Below are positions 30,141-38,526 of a DNA stretch of 64,000 nucleotides, piece after piece. Source of the stretch: JBBSJZ01 sp041751935 (GTDB taxonomy: Bacteria > Planctomycetota > Planctomycetia > Pirellulales > Pirellulaceae); contig JBGSIA010000006.1 of assembly GCA_041751935.1 (NCBI GenBank), positions 1 to 64,000 on the forward strand, in the 5' to 3' direction. Numbering within the stretch: position 1 is the first letter of the stretch; the number at the start of each line of letters is the position of its first letter. Both the position numbers and the translations under genes were made by a program. Below the pieces are notes generated by a model that made no database searches, was not told the origin of the DNA, and saw nothing but the letters and a program-made list of their open reading frames with translations.

Positions 30141-31163
30141 TTAGGACGTTCTCAGCACAATCTTTCCGATCAAATCACCACCGCCAAAAAGTGTATTCGA
30201 CTCTTGCAAACGATGTGCCCGGGCGGCTTCCGCTAAGGGCAACGTTTTGCCGATGTTCGACTTGAGTTGACCGCTAGCCAACCAGCTATCAATATCTCGG
30301 GCGGCAATCCGCATTTCCTCCGCAGATGCTTTGAACATCACAAAACCGGAGAGCGAGCATTCCTTGACGTAAAATGGACCAACCGGAAACGCAGGGCGAG
30401 CATCACGACCAGCCATCAAAATCATCTTACCGCGTGGTCGCAGCATTCCAATAGCCAAATCAAAGTCGGGCTCTCGCCGCGTTTCCCAAAATAGATCCAC
30501 GCCACCCGGAACAATTCTTGCGACCGTATCTGGAATCGATTGTTCACGGTAATTGATCACATGGTCGGCACCCAACAATTTCACCAACTCGCACTTTTCG
30601 TCAGAACCAGCCGTTGCGATCACGGTGGCTCCAGCAATTTTCGCCATCTGGACCACCATCGATCCGACACCGCCGCTGCCTCCGATCACCAAGATCGTGG
30701 GGGACGAGGTAACCGCCGATTTTGTTGCCGAAAAAAAGTTCGCGGCTTCGCGAAACAACCCCAGGTGCGCGGTCACTCCAACCAGTGCGGATGCGGCCGC
30801 GTCGTCGGCAGAAACGGCTGGCGATCGGGGGAAGCACCATTGCTGGTCCACCACGATCTTTTCTGCAAAGGTACCTTGGCGACCAAGCAATCCTTGATTG
30901 GTACACCAAACCGAGTCACCGCGATCAAACTCGCTGACACCCTCACCGACGGCTTCAACGACACCGGCTGCGTCACAGCCGATGATGTAGGGCTGGGGCA
31001 ATTCGAATGCAACCACGCCCGCGCGCACGTACGTATCGATCGGGTTGACCGCAACCGCTTGGACAGCGATGAGCACCTGTCCGGCACCGGGCGTTGGCTC
31101 GGGCAAGTCACCGTACTGGATGACATCCGCAGTTCCCGTTTCAGTAATGAAAGCGGCTTTCAT
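30141..31163 (-). CDS. NADPH:quinone reductase-like MDR protein
   Basis: The product is 340 residues from the ATG at 31163 (MKAAFITETGTADVIQYGDL). Upstream in-frame codons are not conserved-looking. It has the zinc-free medium-chain reductase plan: a GroES-like domain (AVAVNPIDTYVRAG, GCDAAGVVEAVGEGV) and a Rossmann domain (VIGGSGGVGSMVVQMAKIAG), then LGADHVINY. This is the QOR/crotonase-quinone-reductase branch; it reduces quinones or enones with NADPH. It is the first gene after dcd on the minus strand, with about 80 bases between them. The substrate is unknown. Confidence 0.92.
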   Translation of the reverse strand: MKAAFITETGTADVIQYGDLPEPTPGAGQVLIAVQAVAVNPIDTYVRAGVVAFELPQPYIIGCDAAGVVEAVGEGVSEFDRGDSVWCTNQGLLGRQGTFAEKIVVDQQWCFPRSPAVSADDAAASALVGVTAHLGLFREAANFFSATKSAVTSSPTILVIGGSGGVGSMVVQMAKIAGATVIATAGSDEKCELVKLLGADHVINYREQSIPDTVARIVPGGVDLFWETRREPDFDLAIGMLRPRGKMILMAGRDARPAFPVGPFYVKECSLSGFVMFKASAEEMRIAARDIDSWLASGQLKSNIGKTLPLAEAARAHRLQESNTLFGGGDLIGKIVLRTS

Positions 31164-31214
31164 AAACCAGATGCTCCTCCGCGTGGTTTGGCAGACTATT
31201 GAATTCCCCGACTG

Positions 31215-31246
31215 TCGCATGTCCCGGCTATCGCATGTCCCGGCTA
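31215..31246. repeat. 16-bp perfect tandem duplication over the dcd stop
   Basis: TCGCATGTCCCGGCTA is present at 31215-31230 and again at 31231-31246, followed by a partial third copy (TCGCATG). The second copy contains the dcd stop codon (31244-31246 on the minus strand). Confidence 0.95.
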
Positions 31247-31825
31247 TCGCATGCCGCGAACCAGTTCATCAAAATTCAATTCCAACTGTCCGACATCCGC
31301 GAATTCGCCACCCAGCTCGCGGTAGATCAAACTTGGCTGAATATCGTTGCTGTTTTGGTACTTATCGCTGCAATATTCGCGACAGGTGCCATTGAGCTGC
31401 ACGTAGTAAATTTGGCAGATCTGCATCCCCGCATAGATTCGAACCGGTTGTACACAGTGCATTTCCAACGTCCACGTGCCACAGTATCCAGCGTGACCAA
31501 GACTGCCGCCTGAGTTGACACACAAACCCAGCCGTCCCAATGAGGAACGCCCCTGAATCATGGGGACCAAATCGTGCGTCTCGGTATGCTCGACGCTCCG
31601 CCCCAAATACAGCATGTTGGGCTGGAGGGTAATCCCGTCCGGGCGGATTTCGATGCGGCGGTATCGGTTCGGGGTCGCCGCGTCCAGCACCACTTCCTCA
31701 TAGACCAACAATTCGTGGTGCAACGAGAGATTGTAGCTGTTGGGGTTGAGCCGGCTGGGGTCAAATGGATCTATTAGCAGCTCTCGGCCGAATCGTCGCT
31801 GAATCTCGTCACCCGAAAGGATCAT
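31244..31825 (-). CDS. dcd: dCTP deaminase
   Basis: The product is 193 residues from the ATG at 31825, which begins the family pattern (MILSGDEIQRRFGRELLIDP). Longer in-frame codons add 27 residues of unlikely sequence. The trimeric dUTPase-fold motifs are present: LNPNSYNLSLH, the P-loop-like GRSSLGRLGL, and TLEMHC with the catalytic Glu. It converts dCTP to dUTP and ammonia, feeding dTMP synthesis. Length matches Dcd (about 190). The bifunctional Dcd-Dut form cannot be excluded by eye. Confidence 0.92.
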   Translation of the reverse strand: MILSGDEIQRRFGRELLIDPFDPSRLNPNSYNLSLHHELLVYEEVVLDAATPNRYRRIEIRPDGITLQPNMLYLGRSVEHTETHDLVPMIQGRSSLGRLGLCVNSGGSLGHAGYCGTWTLEMHCVQPVRIYAGMQICQIYYVQLNGTCREYCSDKYQNSNDIQPSLIYRELGGEFADVGQLELNFDELVRGMR

Positions 31826-32079
31826 CGTGAGATCGTCATCCGTGTAGGCGTAGCGGGGCTTACAATGAATTGGTGAAATAGCAGACAGGCTGACCGTAAC
31901 TCTCAAATGAGCAACTGTGGTCCTTACGTTTCCCTTGCGTGCTGTCTATTGTGCGTTGCGGGCAGAAGACTTGTCAATCGTTCGGCTTGCCCAACACCAC
32001 ACTTCTGACGATATACTAAACCTGCGACGATATACTGACGGTATCCAACCCTTTCACTGTCCCGAATTCGAGATCGCTG

Positions 32080-32805
32080 ATGAGCCAAATCAATCCTTAC
32101 GACGTGTCGAGCATGGGAGCGGCGATGTTCGCCGAGGAATCCGAACGCGCCACGTTCATTCGTCGAACTTACACGCACTTATCCGCCGCAGTGATGTCAT
32201 TTGTAGCGCTGGAAGTCGTGCTATTTTCGCTCGTTCCGGCCGAGACGATGCAAAAATTGATCGTCACCATGACCAGCGGCTACGGTTGGCTGGTCGTGTT
32301 GGGAGCGTTCATGGCCGTTAGCTGGATGGCGCGATCGTGGGCCAGCGGCGGACAGTCGCGGGGAATGCAGTACGCTGGTTTAGGCATGTACGTCATTGCC
32401 GAAGCCGTCATCTTTTTGCCGCTGCTGTATATCGCGATGCGTTTGGATCCCAAAATCCCGATGTATGCCGGCTTGATCACCTCGATCAGCTTTGCAGCAC
32501 TGACGGCGTTCGTGTTCACCACACGCATCGACATGGCGCCGTGGGGAAAGTACTTGGCCATCGCTGGGATCGCCGCCATGGCGGTGGCCATCGTCGGCAT
32601 ATTTGCTGGGTTTTCGTTAGGAATTTTCTTTAGCGGCGCAATGGTTGCGCTGGCCTGTGGATACATTCTCTACGATACGTCCAACGTGCTGCATCACTAT
32701 CGCACGGACCAATACGTCGCAGCCTCGTTGGCACTGTTTGCCTCAGTGGCACTGCTGTTTTACTACGTACTGCGCGTCTTGATGGCGTTCTCTAATCGCG
32801 ATTAG
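32080..32805 (+). CDS. Bax inhibitor-1/YccA family membrane protein
   Basis: The protein is 241 residues with about seven transmembrane helices after a polar N-terminus. The typical YccA/BI-1 pattern is seen: FIRRTYTHLSAAVMSFVALE near the first helix, ITSISFAALTAFVFTTR and the terminal ILYDTSNVLHHYRTDQY with the conserved Asp. This family forms pH-sensitive ion (calcium) leak channels and, in proteobacteria, modulates the FtsH protease. It is divergently oriented to dcd. A direct repeat of GACGATATACT at 32007 and 32026 lies in the shared promoter region. Confidence 0.93.
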   Translation: MSQINPYDVSSMGAAMFAEESERATFIRRTYTHLSAAVMSFVALEVVLFSLVPAETMQKLIVTMTSGYGWLVVLGAFMAVSWMARSWASGGQSRGMQYAGLGMYVIAEAVIFLPLLYIAMRLDPKIPMYAGLITSISFAALTAFVFTTRIDMAPWGKYLAIAGIAAMAVAIVGIFAGFSLGIFFSGAMVALACGYILYDTSNVLHHYRTDQYVAASLALFASVALLFYYVLRVLMAFSNRD

Positions 32806-32819
32806 TTAGGTTCAGCTCC

Positions 32820-33542
32820 ATGCATCATTTGGATGATATCACTCGACTGCCGGACGATTTCGACGGTCGAGTGAGGCTATTTCCGCTGCCAGAGCTGGTT
32901 ATGTTTCCGCATGCGATGCAGCCGCTGCATATTTTTGAACCGCGTTATTGCGAAATGCTGTTGGAGTCGCTGGACTCCGATCGGTTGATCGCCATCGCGA
33001 CACTTGATTCTCGCTGCGTGAGTTGGACGAGCATCAATCCGCCAATCGCCTCGCAAATCTGTATCGGACGAATCGTCACGCATGCTGAACTGGAGCATGA
33101 CCGCCACAACATATTGTTGGTGGGTGCAAAGCGTGCCAGGATTATTCGTGAGACGGACACGGGACGCCCCTTCCGTATCGCCGAAGTTCAAGTTGCCACC
33201 GACATCTACCCCCCTTGCGGTGCTGGGCATCGTCAGCAGCTCAAACGCAAACTTCTCGAAGCGTTTGGTAACGTGGTACCTTCGTCGCCGTCAGCGAAAG
33301 AAAATTTGCAAGAACTGATGGCGGGGCAAATGGGTCTTGGTCCAATTACCGACATAATCTCTTATACAATGCCATTTGATACCGATGACAAGCTACGGTT
33401 ACTCGACGTGGATAATGTTGACGCCCGTGCCGAGCAATTGGTTGAGCTACTCAACAGCGGAAAAGCACAGCTAAAAGGCAATTCCCAAGACAACGGGACT
33501 GATGATAGCGAAGATTTTCCGCCCCGGTTTAGCACCAACTAG
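32820..33542 (+). CDS. LON substrate-binding domain protein
   Basis: The 240-residue protein consists of the LON N-terminal (LAN) domain alone: RLFPLPELVMFPHAMQPLHI, EPRYCEMLLESL, CIGRIVTHAELEHDRHNILL. There is no AAA+ or protease domain. Stand-alone LAN proteins are widespread and poorly understood; they may bind unfolded segments. It starts 14 bases after the BI-1 gene, so they probably form a transcript. The C-terminus (NSGKAQLKGNSQDNGTDDSE) is disordered. Confidence 0.9.
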   Translation: MHHLDDITRLPDDFDGRVRLFPLPELVMFPHAMQPLHIFEPRYCEMLLESLDSDRLIAIATLDSRCVSWTSINPPIASQICIGRIVTHAELEHDRHNILLVGAKRARIIRETDTGRPFRIAEVQVATDIYPPCGAGHRQQLKRKLLEAFGNVVPSSPSAKENLQELMAGQMGLGPITDIISYTMPFDTDDKLRLLDVDNVDARAEQLVELLNSGKAQLKGNSQDNGTDDSEDFPPRFSTN

Positions 33543-33713
33543 CGACAACGAAACAATGTCGCGATGGCTGGCTCGTCGTCACAACGACGACAGCATCGAC
33601 GTAGGGCGTAAGAAATTGATGCTGCGTTCATATTCCCAGCGGCGAATACCTGGGCAATCTTCTACATTTAAGCGGGCTGGAACGACGGTCCCGTTACACT
33701 AATTTTGATATGC

Positions 33714-34673
33714 ATGTTCGATCCCGGGTTCCTACCGATTAGCATTTCCACGCTCGTACCGACGACGTCGGTCGGGATGGACCTGTATCAACTCAGCGAA
33801 GAGACTCAGCGACCGGTTCTGTTTCGTGGCGGCGATTATCCGCTCAAGCTGGATGACATCAATCGTCTGCGTGAGCGAGGAATACAGTGCCTTTACATTG
33901 CCGCAGACAAACGAGAGGCCTATCAGAGTTACTTGCGACAAATTGCCCAAGGCGATGAGTCACTTGGCAACATTCCCATGGCGGCGCGTGTGGGTGCTCT
34001 TAATGAAGTCGTCCGCGATGTGTTGAAAAAATCTTTTGGTGACGACGACGTCGACCAAACGGTCCAAGTCGCCGGTGAGCTTGCCGAGATGGCCTGTGAT
34101 TTGGTCAGTCATGAGGAGTTCGCCTGCAGCGATCTGTTCAAGGTTTTGCACCATGATTACACCACGTTTACTCATTCGGCGAACGTAGCACTTTACTGTG
34201 CCATGCTCGCCAAGGGGTTGGGGTTTTCTGTAGCCGACATCACCCTCATCACTTCCGGTGGTTTGCTGCATGATTTGGGCAAGCTAGAGATACCCGAAGC
34301 AATCCTTTGCAAGCCGGGGCGGCTGGACGCTGAGGAGTTTCGGATCATCCAAACACATCCGACGATCGGCTTTCGTCACTTGGTGCATCGCGAGGACCTG
34401 ACGTTTGGCCAAATGATGATGGTGTATCAACATCACGAACGGTTGGACGGCAAGGGATATCCAGTCGGGGTTCCAGACGACGAAATCCATCCTTGGGCTA
34501 AACTTTGCGCCGTCGTGGATGTGTTTGAGGCGGTGACGAGCAATCGTTCCTATCGAAAACCAATGCCGCGACGTGACGCAATCGAACTACTGCGGCGTGA
34601 TGCCGGAATCGCATTTGACTCGGAGATGGTTCAGTGTTGGGCAACGACTATACAGACCAATTCAATCAAGTAG
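33714..34673 (+). CDS. HD-GYP domain protein, probable cyclic di-GMP phosphodiesterase
   Basis: The product is 319 residues from the ATG at 33714; an in-frame TTG three codons earlier is less likely. Residues about 20-75 form a small N-terminal domain (RPVLFRGGDYPLKLDDINRL) common in planctomycete HD-GYP proteins. The catalytic domain has LLHDLGKLEIPE (HD about 185), QTHPTIGFRHL, HHERLDGKGYP (GYP intact) and AVVDVFEAVTSNR. Metal ligands all appear present. It should hydrolyse cyclic di-GMP. The next gene, a possible PilZ protein, overlaps its 3' end by 40 bases. Confidence 0.92.
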   Translation: MFDPGFLPISISTLVPTTSVGMDLYQLSEETQRPVLFRGGDYPLKLDDINRLRERGIQCLYIAADKREAYQSYLRQIAQGDESLGNIPMAARVGALNEVVRDVLKKSFGDDDVDQTVQVAGELAEMACDLVSHEEFACSDLFKVLHHDYTTFTHSANVALYCAMLAKGLGFSVADITLITSGGLLHDLGKLEIPEAILCKPGRLDAEEFRIIQTHPTIGFRHLVHREDLTFGQMMMVYQHHERLDGKGYPVGVPDDEIHPWAKLCAVVDVFEAVTSNRSYRKPMPRRDAIELLRRDAGIAFDSEMVQCWATTIQTNSIK

Positions 34674-35074
34674 TTGAATCGGTCCATTGGGCGATTGAAT
34701 TACCGGATGACTGGGAAAACTTCTTTTCCGAGCGTGGTGAATGCAACGCCTACAGCGGAGACGCTCGACAACACAGGCGAATGAAAGCTCGTTCTTATGG
34801 AGTCTTGGTATTTGAAGAGCCCTGGAAAGCCGTCTGCCGCTCGGATGAACCCGTGGGCATCTACAGTAAGGACTTTTCCCTCCGCGGATGCGGTTTTGTG
34901 TCACCGATCCAGATCTATCCCGAAGAAGTCGTTCGTTTGGTACTGTCGACGTTGTGCTTGACATTGAAGGTTGTTCGTTGCCGGCGATTGAATGCGCATT
35001 GCTATGACGTCGGCAGCATCTTGATCCGGCAATCCGCCCTGAGTGACGAAGCCTTCGTGGGGCTGGGCAACTAA
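34634..35074 (+). CDS. PilZ-like protein, possible cyclic di-GMP receptor
   Basis: The product is 146 residues from the GTG at 34634. I read a weak PilZ pattern: an Arg cluster (HRRMKARSYGV, R48/R49/R53), then DFSLRGCGF (D80, S82, G85) matching the D/NxSxxG motif, and a C-terminal beta strand pair (LSTLCLTLKVVRCRRL, CYDVGSI). The R-to-DxSxxG spacing is about 28 residues, close to known PilZ domains. It overlaps the HD-GYP gene, so the two are coupled. If correct, enzyme and receptor for the same messenger are encoded together. It could instead be an unrelated beta-barrel. Confidence 0.65.
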   Translation: MLGNDYTDQFNQVVESVHWAIELPDDWENFFSERGECNAYSGDARQHRRMKARSYGVLVFEEPWKAVCRSDEPVGIYSKDFSLRGCGFVSPIQIYPEEVVRLVLSTLCLTLKVVRCRRLNAHCYDVGSILIRQSALSDEAFVGLGN

Positions 35075-35082
35075 GTCGCTCG

Positions 35083-35820
35083 TCAGCGTCTGAGTCGCAT
35101 CACGCGGATTGGGTGCTGCAGGTCATCGGTGAGATCGATCGAATGTTCCTCATAACGCCAACCCCGAGTACGTATCCAGTCACGAAATTCGTTGGCGATC
35201 AACCGGAATGGATCGCTCAGTAGCACTTCGCCATCGTCCGTTAAGTGATTGTGGAGGCATTCGTCGAGTTCCGGCCACAGACCTCGCAAATAGGTAACGT
35301 CACTGCCTAGAATCAGCGGAAACGGTGACTCGGTTAATCGATCTTGACCAAATCTCAAACGACGCACGCTTGCGCGACTTCGAATTTGCCAAACGCTCAT
35401 CTGGACCAGCAACAATGGATCACTGACACCATCGGTCAACGTCACCTGAGCTCCTCGCAATCCGGCGGCAAGCCCAGCGAACCCGGTGCCGCAACCGACT
35501 TCCAACACACGCTGGCCGGTTACATCCACACGATCAAGGTACGTATCCAAACCAGCGGCGGCACGCCATGTCGCGGCCCAAAATGGATCGATAACGCCGG
35601 TCTCGCCATTGTCCTGACGCTCGCACGCTTCAAGCAACATTGCTTCGGGGTCGGTCGCCACCGCCAGATCCGCATGAGTACCCGCGATCGCGACTCGACG
35701 CCATTGCCAAGCAAATCGGCGACTGGCGCGCCGAGCCAGCGTAACCAGCGCCGGTTCACAACGCTGCGACTCGCGGACGGCGACTGGCGAATCATCGTGA
35801 TAGTGCAGTAACGTGCTCAT
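35083..35820 (-). CDS. class I SAM-dependent methyltransferase
   Basis: The protein is 245 residues. SAM-site motif I is RVLEVGCGTGFAGLAAGLRG, motif II/acidic residue is in VTLTDGVSD, and the post-motif region is PLILGSDVTYLRGLWPEL. This order resembles the METTL21/EEF2KMT protein-lysine group and related nicotinamide N-methyltransferase-like proteins. It lies 10 bases downstream of hemB on the minus strand, so they share a transcript. The substrate is unknown; a protein or small-molecule target is equally possible. Confidence 0.85.
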   Translation of the reverse strand: MSTLLHYHDDSPVAVRESQRCEPALVTLARRASRRFAWQWRRVAIAGTHADLAVATDPEAMLLEACERQDNGETGVIDPFWAATWRAAAGLDTYLDRVDVTGQRVLEVGCGTGFAGLAAGLRGAQVTLTDGVSDPLLLVQMSVWQIRSRASVRRLRFGQDRLTESPFPLILGSDVTYLRGLWPELDECLHNHLTDDGEVLLSDPFRLIANEFRDWIRTRGWRYEEHSIDLTDDLQHPIRVMRLRR

Positions 35821-35830
35821 AAAGTCTCGC

Positions 35831-36838
35831 TCAAGCCGTCAATAGTATGGCTGCATCAGCGGCAAAATAGGTGAGGATTCCGTCAGCGCCGGCGCGGCGA
35901 ATGGCCAGCAAGCTTTCTAGCATCGCCGCCTCACGTGAGATCCATCCGCGCTCAGCCGCTGCTGCGATCATCGCATATTCGCCACTGACTTGGTAAGCAA
36001 ACGTCGGCACGCCAAACGTCGTTTTTACTCGGTGAATGATGTCCAGGTAGGCCATTGCCGGTTTTACCATCACGGTATCAGCACCCTCTGCTAAGTCGAG
36101 GGCAACCTCCTGTAGTGCCTCGTCGCTTTGAGCGGGCGACTGCTGGTAAGTGTGCTTGCCGGACTTTCCCAAATTCGAAGCGGAACCGACCGCGTCACGA
36201 AACGGTCCGTAAAACGCGCTGGCGTACTTGGCGGCATAGGACATGATTTGCACTTGCGAAAAATCGTGACCGTCAAGTGCCTTTCGAATGCATCCGATAC
36301 GTCCATCCATCATGTCACTGGGGGCGATGATATCGCAACCCGCAGCAGCTTGAACCAGCGCTTGTTGGCACAGGACCTCGATCGTCTCGTCGTTGGCAAC
36401 GTCTCCGTCGACGACAAGTCCATCGTGCCCATGCTGGCTGTACGGATCCAGTGCGACGTCGGCAATGACGCCTAGTGAATCACCAGCTTCTCGTTTGACG
36501 GTCGCGATCGCTCGGCACATCAGGTTATCGGGGTTCGTCGCCTCGCGCGCGTCGTCAGTTTTAAGCTGCGACGGTGTGACCGGAAACAATGCGACCGCCG
36601 GAATCTTTAACTCACAGGCCATCGTAATGGCGCGAGCGAGTTCGTCGTTGATTCCCAGACGACTGACCCCCGGCAGGCTACTAATGTCCTGTCGCCCCGA
36701 ACCCTCGGTGACGAACAACGGCCAGATCAGATCGTCCACACCCAGTCGGGTCTCAGCTACCAATCGCCGCGACCAATCGTGCCGTCGCGTGCGTCTCAGG
36801 CGAGTCTCAGGGTAGGAACCCCGTGCAAAGTGTGTCAT
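35831..36838 (-). CDS. hemB: porphobilinogen synthase, zinc-independent type
   Basis: The product is 335 residues. Catalytic lysines are in SYAAKYASAFYGPFRDA and TVMVKPAMAYLD. The allosteric Mg/Arg site region is DEALQEVALDLAEGADT. The active-site metal loop reads DVALDPYSQHGHDG, where zinc enzymes have three cysteines (as in DxCxCxxTxHGHCG). So this is the zinc-free type with Asp residues, as in Bradyrhizobium and Pseudomonas enzymes. It condenses two 5-aminolevulinate molecules to porphobilinogen in tetrapyrrole synthesis. The start ATG at 36838 begins MTHFARGSYPETRLRRTRRH. A methyltransferase gene follows. Confidence 0.96.
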   Translation of the reverse strand: MTHFARGSYPETRLRRTRRHDWSRRLVAETRLGVDDLIWPLFVTEGSGRQDISSLPGVSRLGINDELARAITMACELKIPAVALFPVTPSQLKTDDAREATNPDNLMCRAIATVKREAGDSLGVIADVALDPYSQHGHDGLVVDGDVANDETIEVLCQQALVQAAAGCDIIAPSDMMDGRIGCIRKALDGHDFSQVQIMSYAAKYASAFYGPFRDAVGSASNLGKSGKHTYQQSPAQSDEALQEVALDLAEGADTVMVKPAMAYLDIIHRVKTTFGVPTFAYQVSGEYAMIAAAAERGWISREAAMLESLLAIRRAGADGILTYFAADAAILLTA

Positions 36839-36996
36839 GTGTGGCTACTTTCCGTTCTATTGCGACGTGTCAATTCAAATGCAAGTCGTGTCGTGGAGTT
36901 ATCGGAGAAATGCTACAATCCAGATGCCATCACGTGTCCGCCAAAAAACACGTAATACTGCCCCACCACAACTCACCCACTGTCACAGTTGAACCC

Positions 36997-38517
36997 ATGT
37001 TACACTTTCGACTCGTTTTGGTCGCCTCCGCGTTGACCGTGTTTCTCAACGATTTTATCGGCCACCCCACAGCGACGGGTGCCGATCCTTTGCGAGCTTT
37101 GATTATTGATGGGCAACATCCGCCCTACCACAAGTGGATTGAAACGACGCCAGTCATGAAGCAAACGCTTGAGGGATGCGGTCGGTTTGTTGTCGACGTT
37201 GCGACGAGTCCGCCCAAGGGCGAAGACATGAGCGGGTTTACGCCCGAATTCTCCAAGTATGACGTGCTGGTTTTGAATTACGATGGCGACCCCTGGCCGG
37301 AAGCGACTCGTGATGCTTTTGAAAAGTATGTGGCTGGCGGTGGTGGAATCGTCAGCGTTCATGCCGCGGATAATGCCTTTCCCGACTGGCCAGAGTACAA
37401 CCGCATGATTGGATTGGGCGGTTGGGGTGGCCGTAGCGAGAAGAGCGGACCGTACATTCGTTTCCGAGACGGCCGCATCGTGCGGGACAAATCACCCGGT
37501 GGCGGAGGCTCGCACGGACAACGAGTCCCGTTTACGATTGTCGTTCGCCAAGACGATCATCCGATCACCCGCGGCATACCGAAATCGTTCATGCAAGCTG
37601 GCGATGAGTTGTACGGAAAGCTACGTGGTCCCGCTGAAAACTTGCATGTTTTAGCTACTGCCTACAGCGATCCAGAAACCGGCGGCACCGGCGAACATGA
37701 GCCGATCTTGATGACAATTCGTTATGGTAAAGGACGCATTTTCCATACGCCTCTGGGGCACGACGTCGCAGCGATGCAAGGTGTAGCGTTTCAAGTCACA
37801 CTCCAGCGCGGCGCCGAGTGGGCGGCAACCGGCGATGTGACGTTGCCCAATATTGACGCGACGACGCTTACCAGTGACCGCGCTGCCACACTCGATCCGG
37901 CAACGATCTCTGCAAACGACCAAGCACTCAACGCGATGCCTGATGTGGAGGGTGAAGGTTGGGTCAGTCTGTTCAATGGCAAAGATACCAGTGGCTGGTC
38001 ACAAAAAAACGGCACCGCAACCTATCGCGTCGAGGACGGTGTGATCATCGGCAAGACATCGGAAGGCAGCCCGAACTCATTTTTGTGCAGTGAAAAAGAA
38101 TACGGTGACTTTGAATTGACGTTCGAAGTCAACGATGATCCGGGACTAAACAGCGGTGTTCAGATTCGCTCGCGAAGCACAAAGGATTTCAATAACTTCC
38201 GCGTCCATGGACCGCAGGTAGAGATTGAAACGACTCCCGGTGAATCGGGTTACGTCTACAGCGAAGGCACGGGGCGCGGTTGGATTACAACTGAACAACC
38301 GGAGAAGGACGCTTACATCAACGGCCAATGGAATCGATTCGTCATACGCGCCAAGGGAGACCGAATTCAAACTTGGGTCAACGGAAAAGCGATCGCCGAT
38401 TTTCGCGACCCAGAGTCTTTCTTGACAGGTTTTCTCGGCCTGCAAGTCCACGGAATCAAGAAAGGCGATGGCCCCTTCGAAGTGCGCTGGCGCGATATCC
38501 GAATCCGTGAACTGTAA
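36997..38517 (+). CDS. secreted ThuA-DUF1080 fusion protein
   Basis: The product is 506 residues from the ATG at 36997, which opens a signal peptide (LVLVASALTVFLNDFIG). In-frame codons back to 36823 lack protein character. The N-terminal ThuA-like domain (RALIIDGQHPPYHKW, SVHAADNAFPDWPEYNRMIG, HTPLGHD) is a class I GATase fold used in trehalose or glucoside utilisation. The C-terminal 3-keto-disaccharide hydrolase domain (DUF1080; GWVSLFNGKDTSGW, LTFEVNDDPGLNSGVQIRS, GFLGLQVHG) is concanavalin-like. Such fusions degrade sugars via 3-keto intermediates in planctomycetes and Bacteroidetes. It is convergent with the long minus-strand gene, 9 bases apart. Confidence 0.9.
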   Translation: MLHFRLVLVASALTVFLNDFIGHPTATGADPLRALIIDGQHPPYHKWIETTPVMKQTLEGCGRFVVDVATSPPKGEDMSGFTPEFSKYDVLVLNYDGDPWPEATRDAFEKYVAGGGGIVSVHAADNAFPDWPEYNRMIGLGGWGGRSEKSGPYIRFRDGRIVRDKSPGGGGSHGQRVPFTIVVRQDDHPITRGIPKSFMQAGDELYGKLRGPAENLHVLATAYSDPETGGTGEHEPILMTIRYGKGRIFHTPLGHDVAAMQGVAFQVTLQRGAEWAATGDVTLPNIDATTLTSDRAATLDPATISANDQALNAMPDVEGEGWVSLFNGKDTSGWSQKNGTATYRVEDGVIIGKTSEGSPNSFLCSEKEYGDFELTFEVNDDPGLNSGVQIRSRSTKDFNNFRVHGPQVEIETTPGESGYVYSEGTGRGWITTEQPEKDAYINGQWNRFVIRAKGDRIQTWVNGKAIADFRDPESFLTGFLGLQVHGIKKGDGPFEVRWRDIRIREL

Positions 38518-38526
38518 GACAAATCG

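Noticed and set aside
33573..33590. TCGTCGT/ACGACGA hairpin as a terminator
   Set aside because: The four-base loop stem has no T-tract and lies between cotranscribed-looking genes; likely chance.
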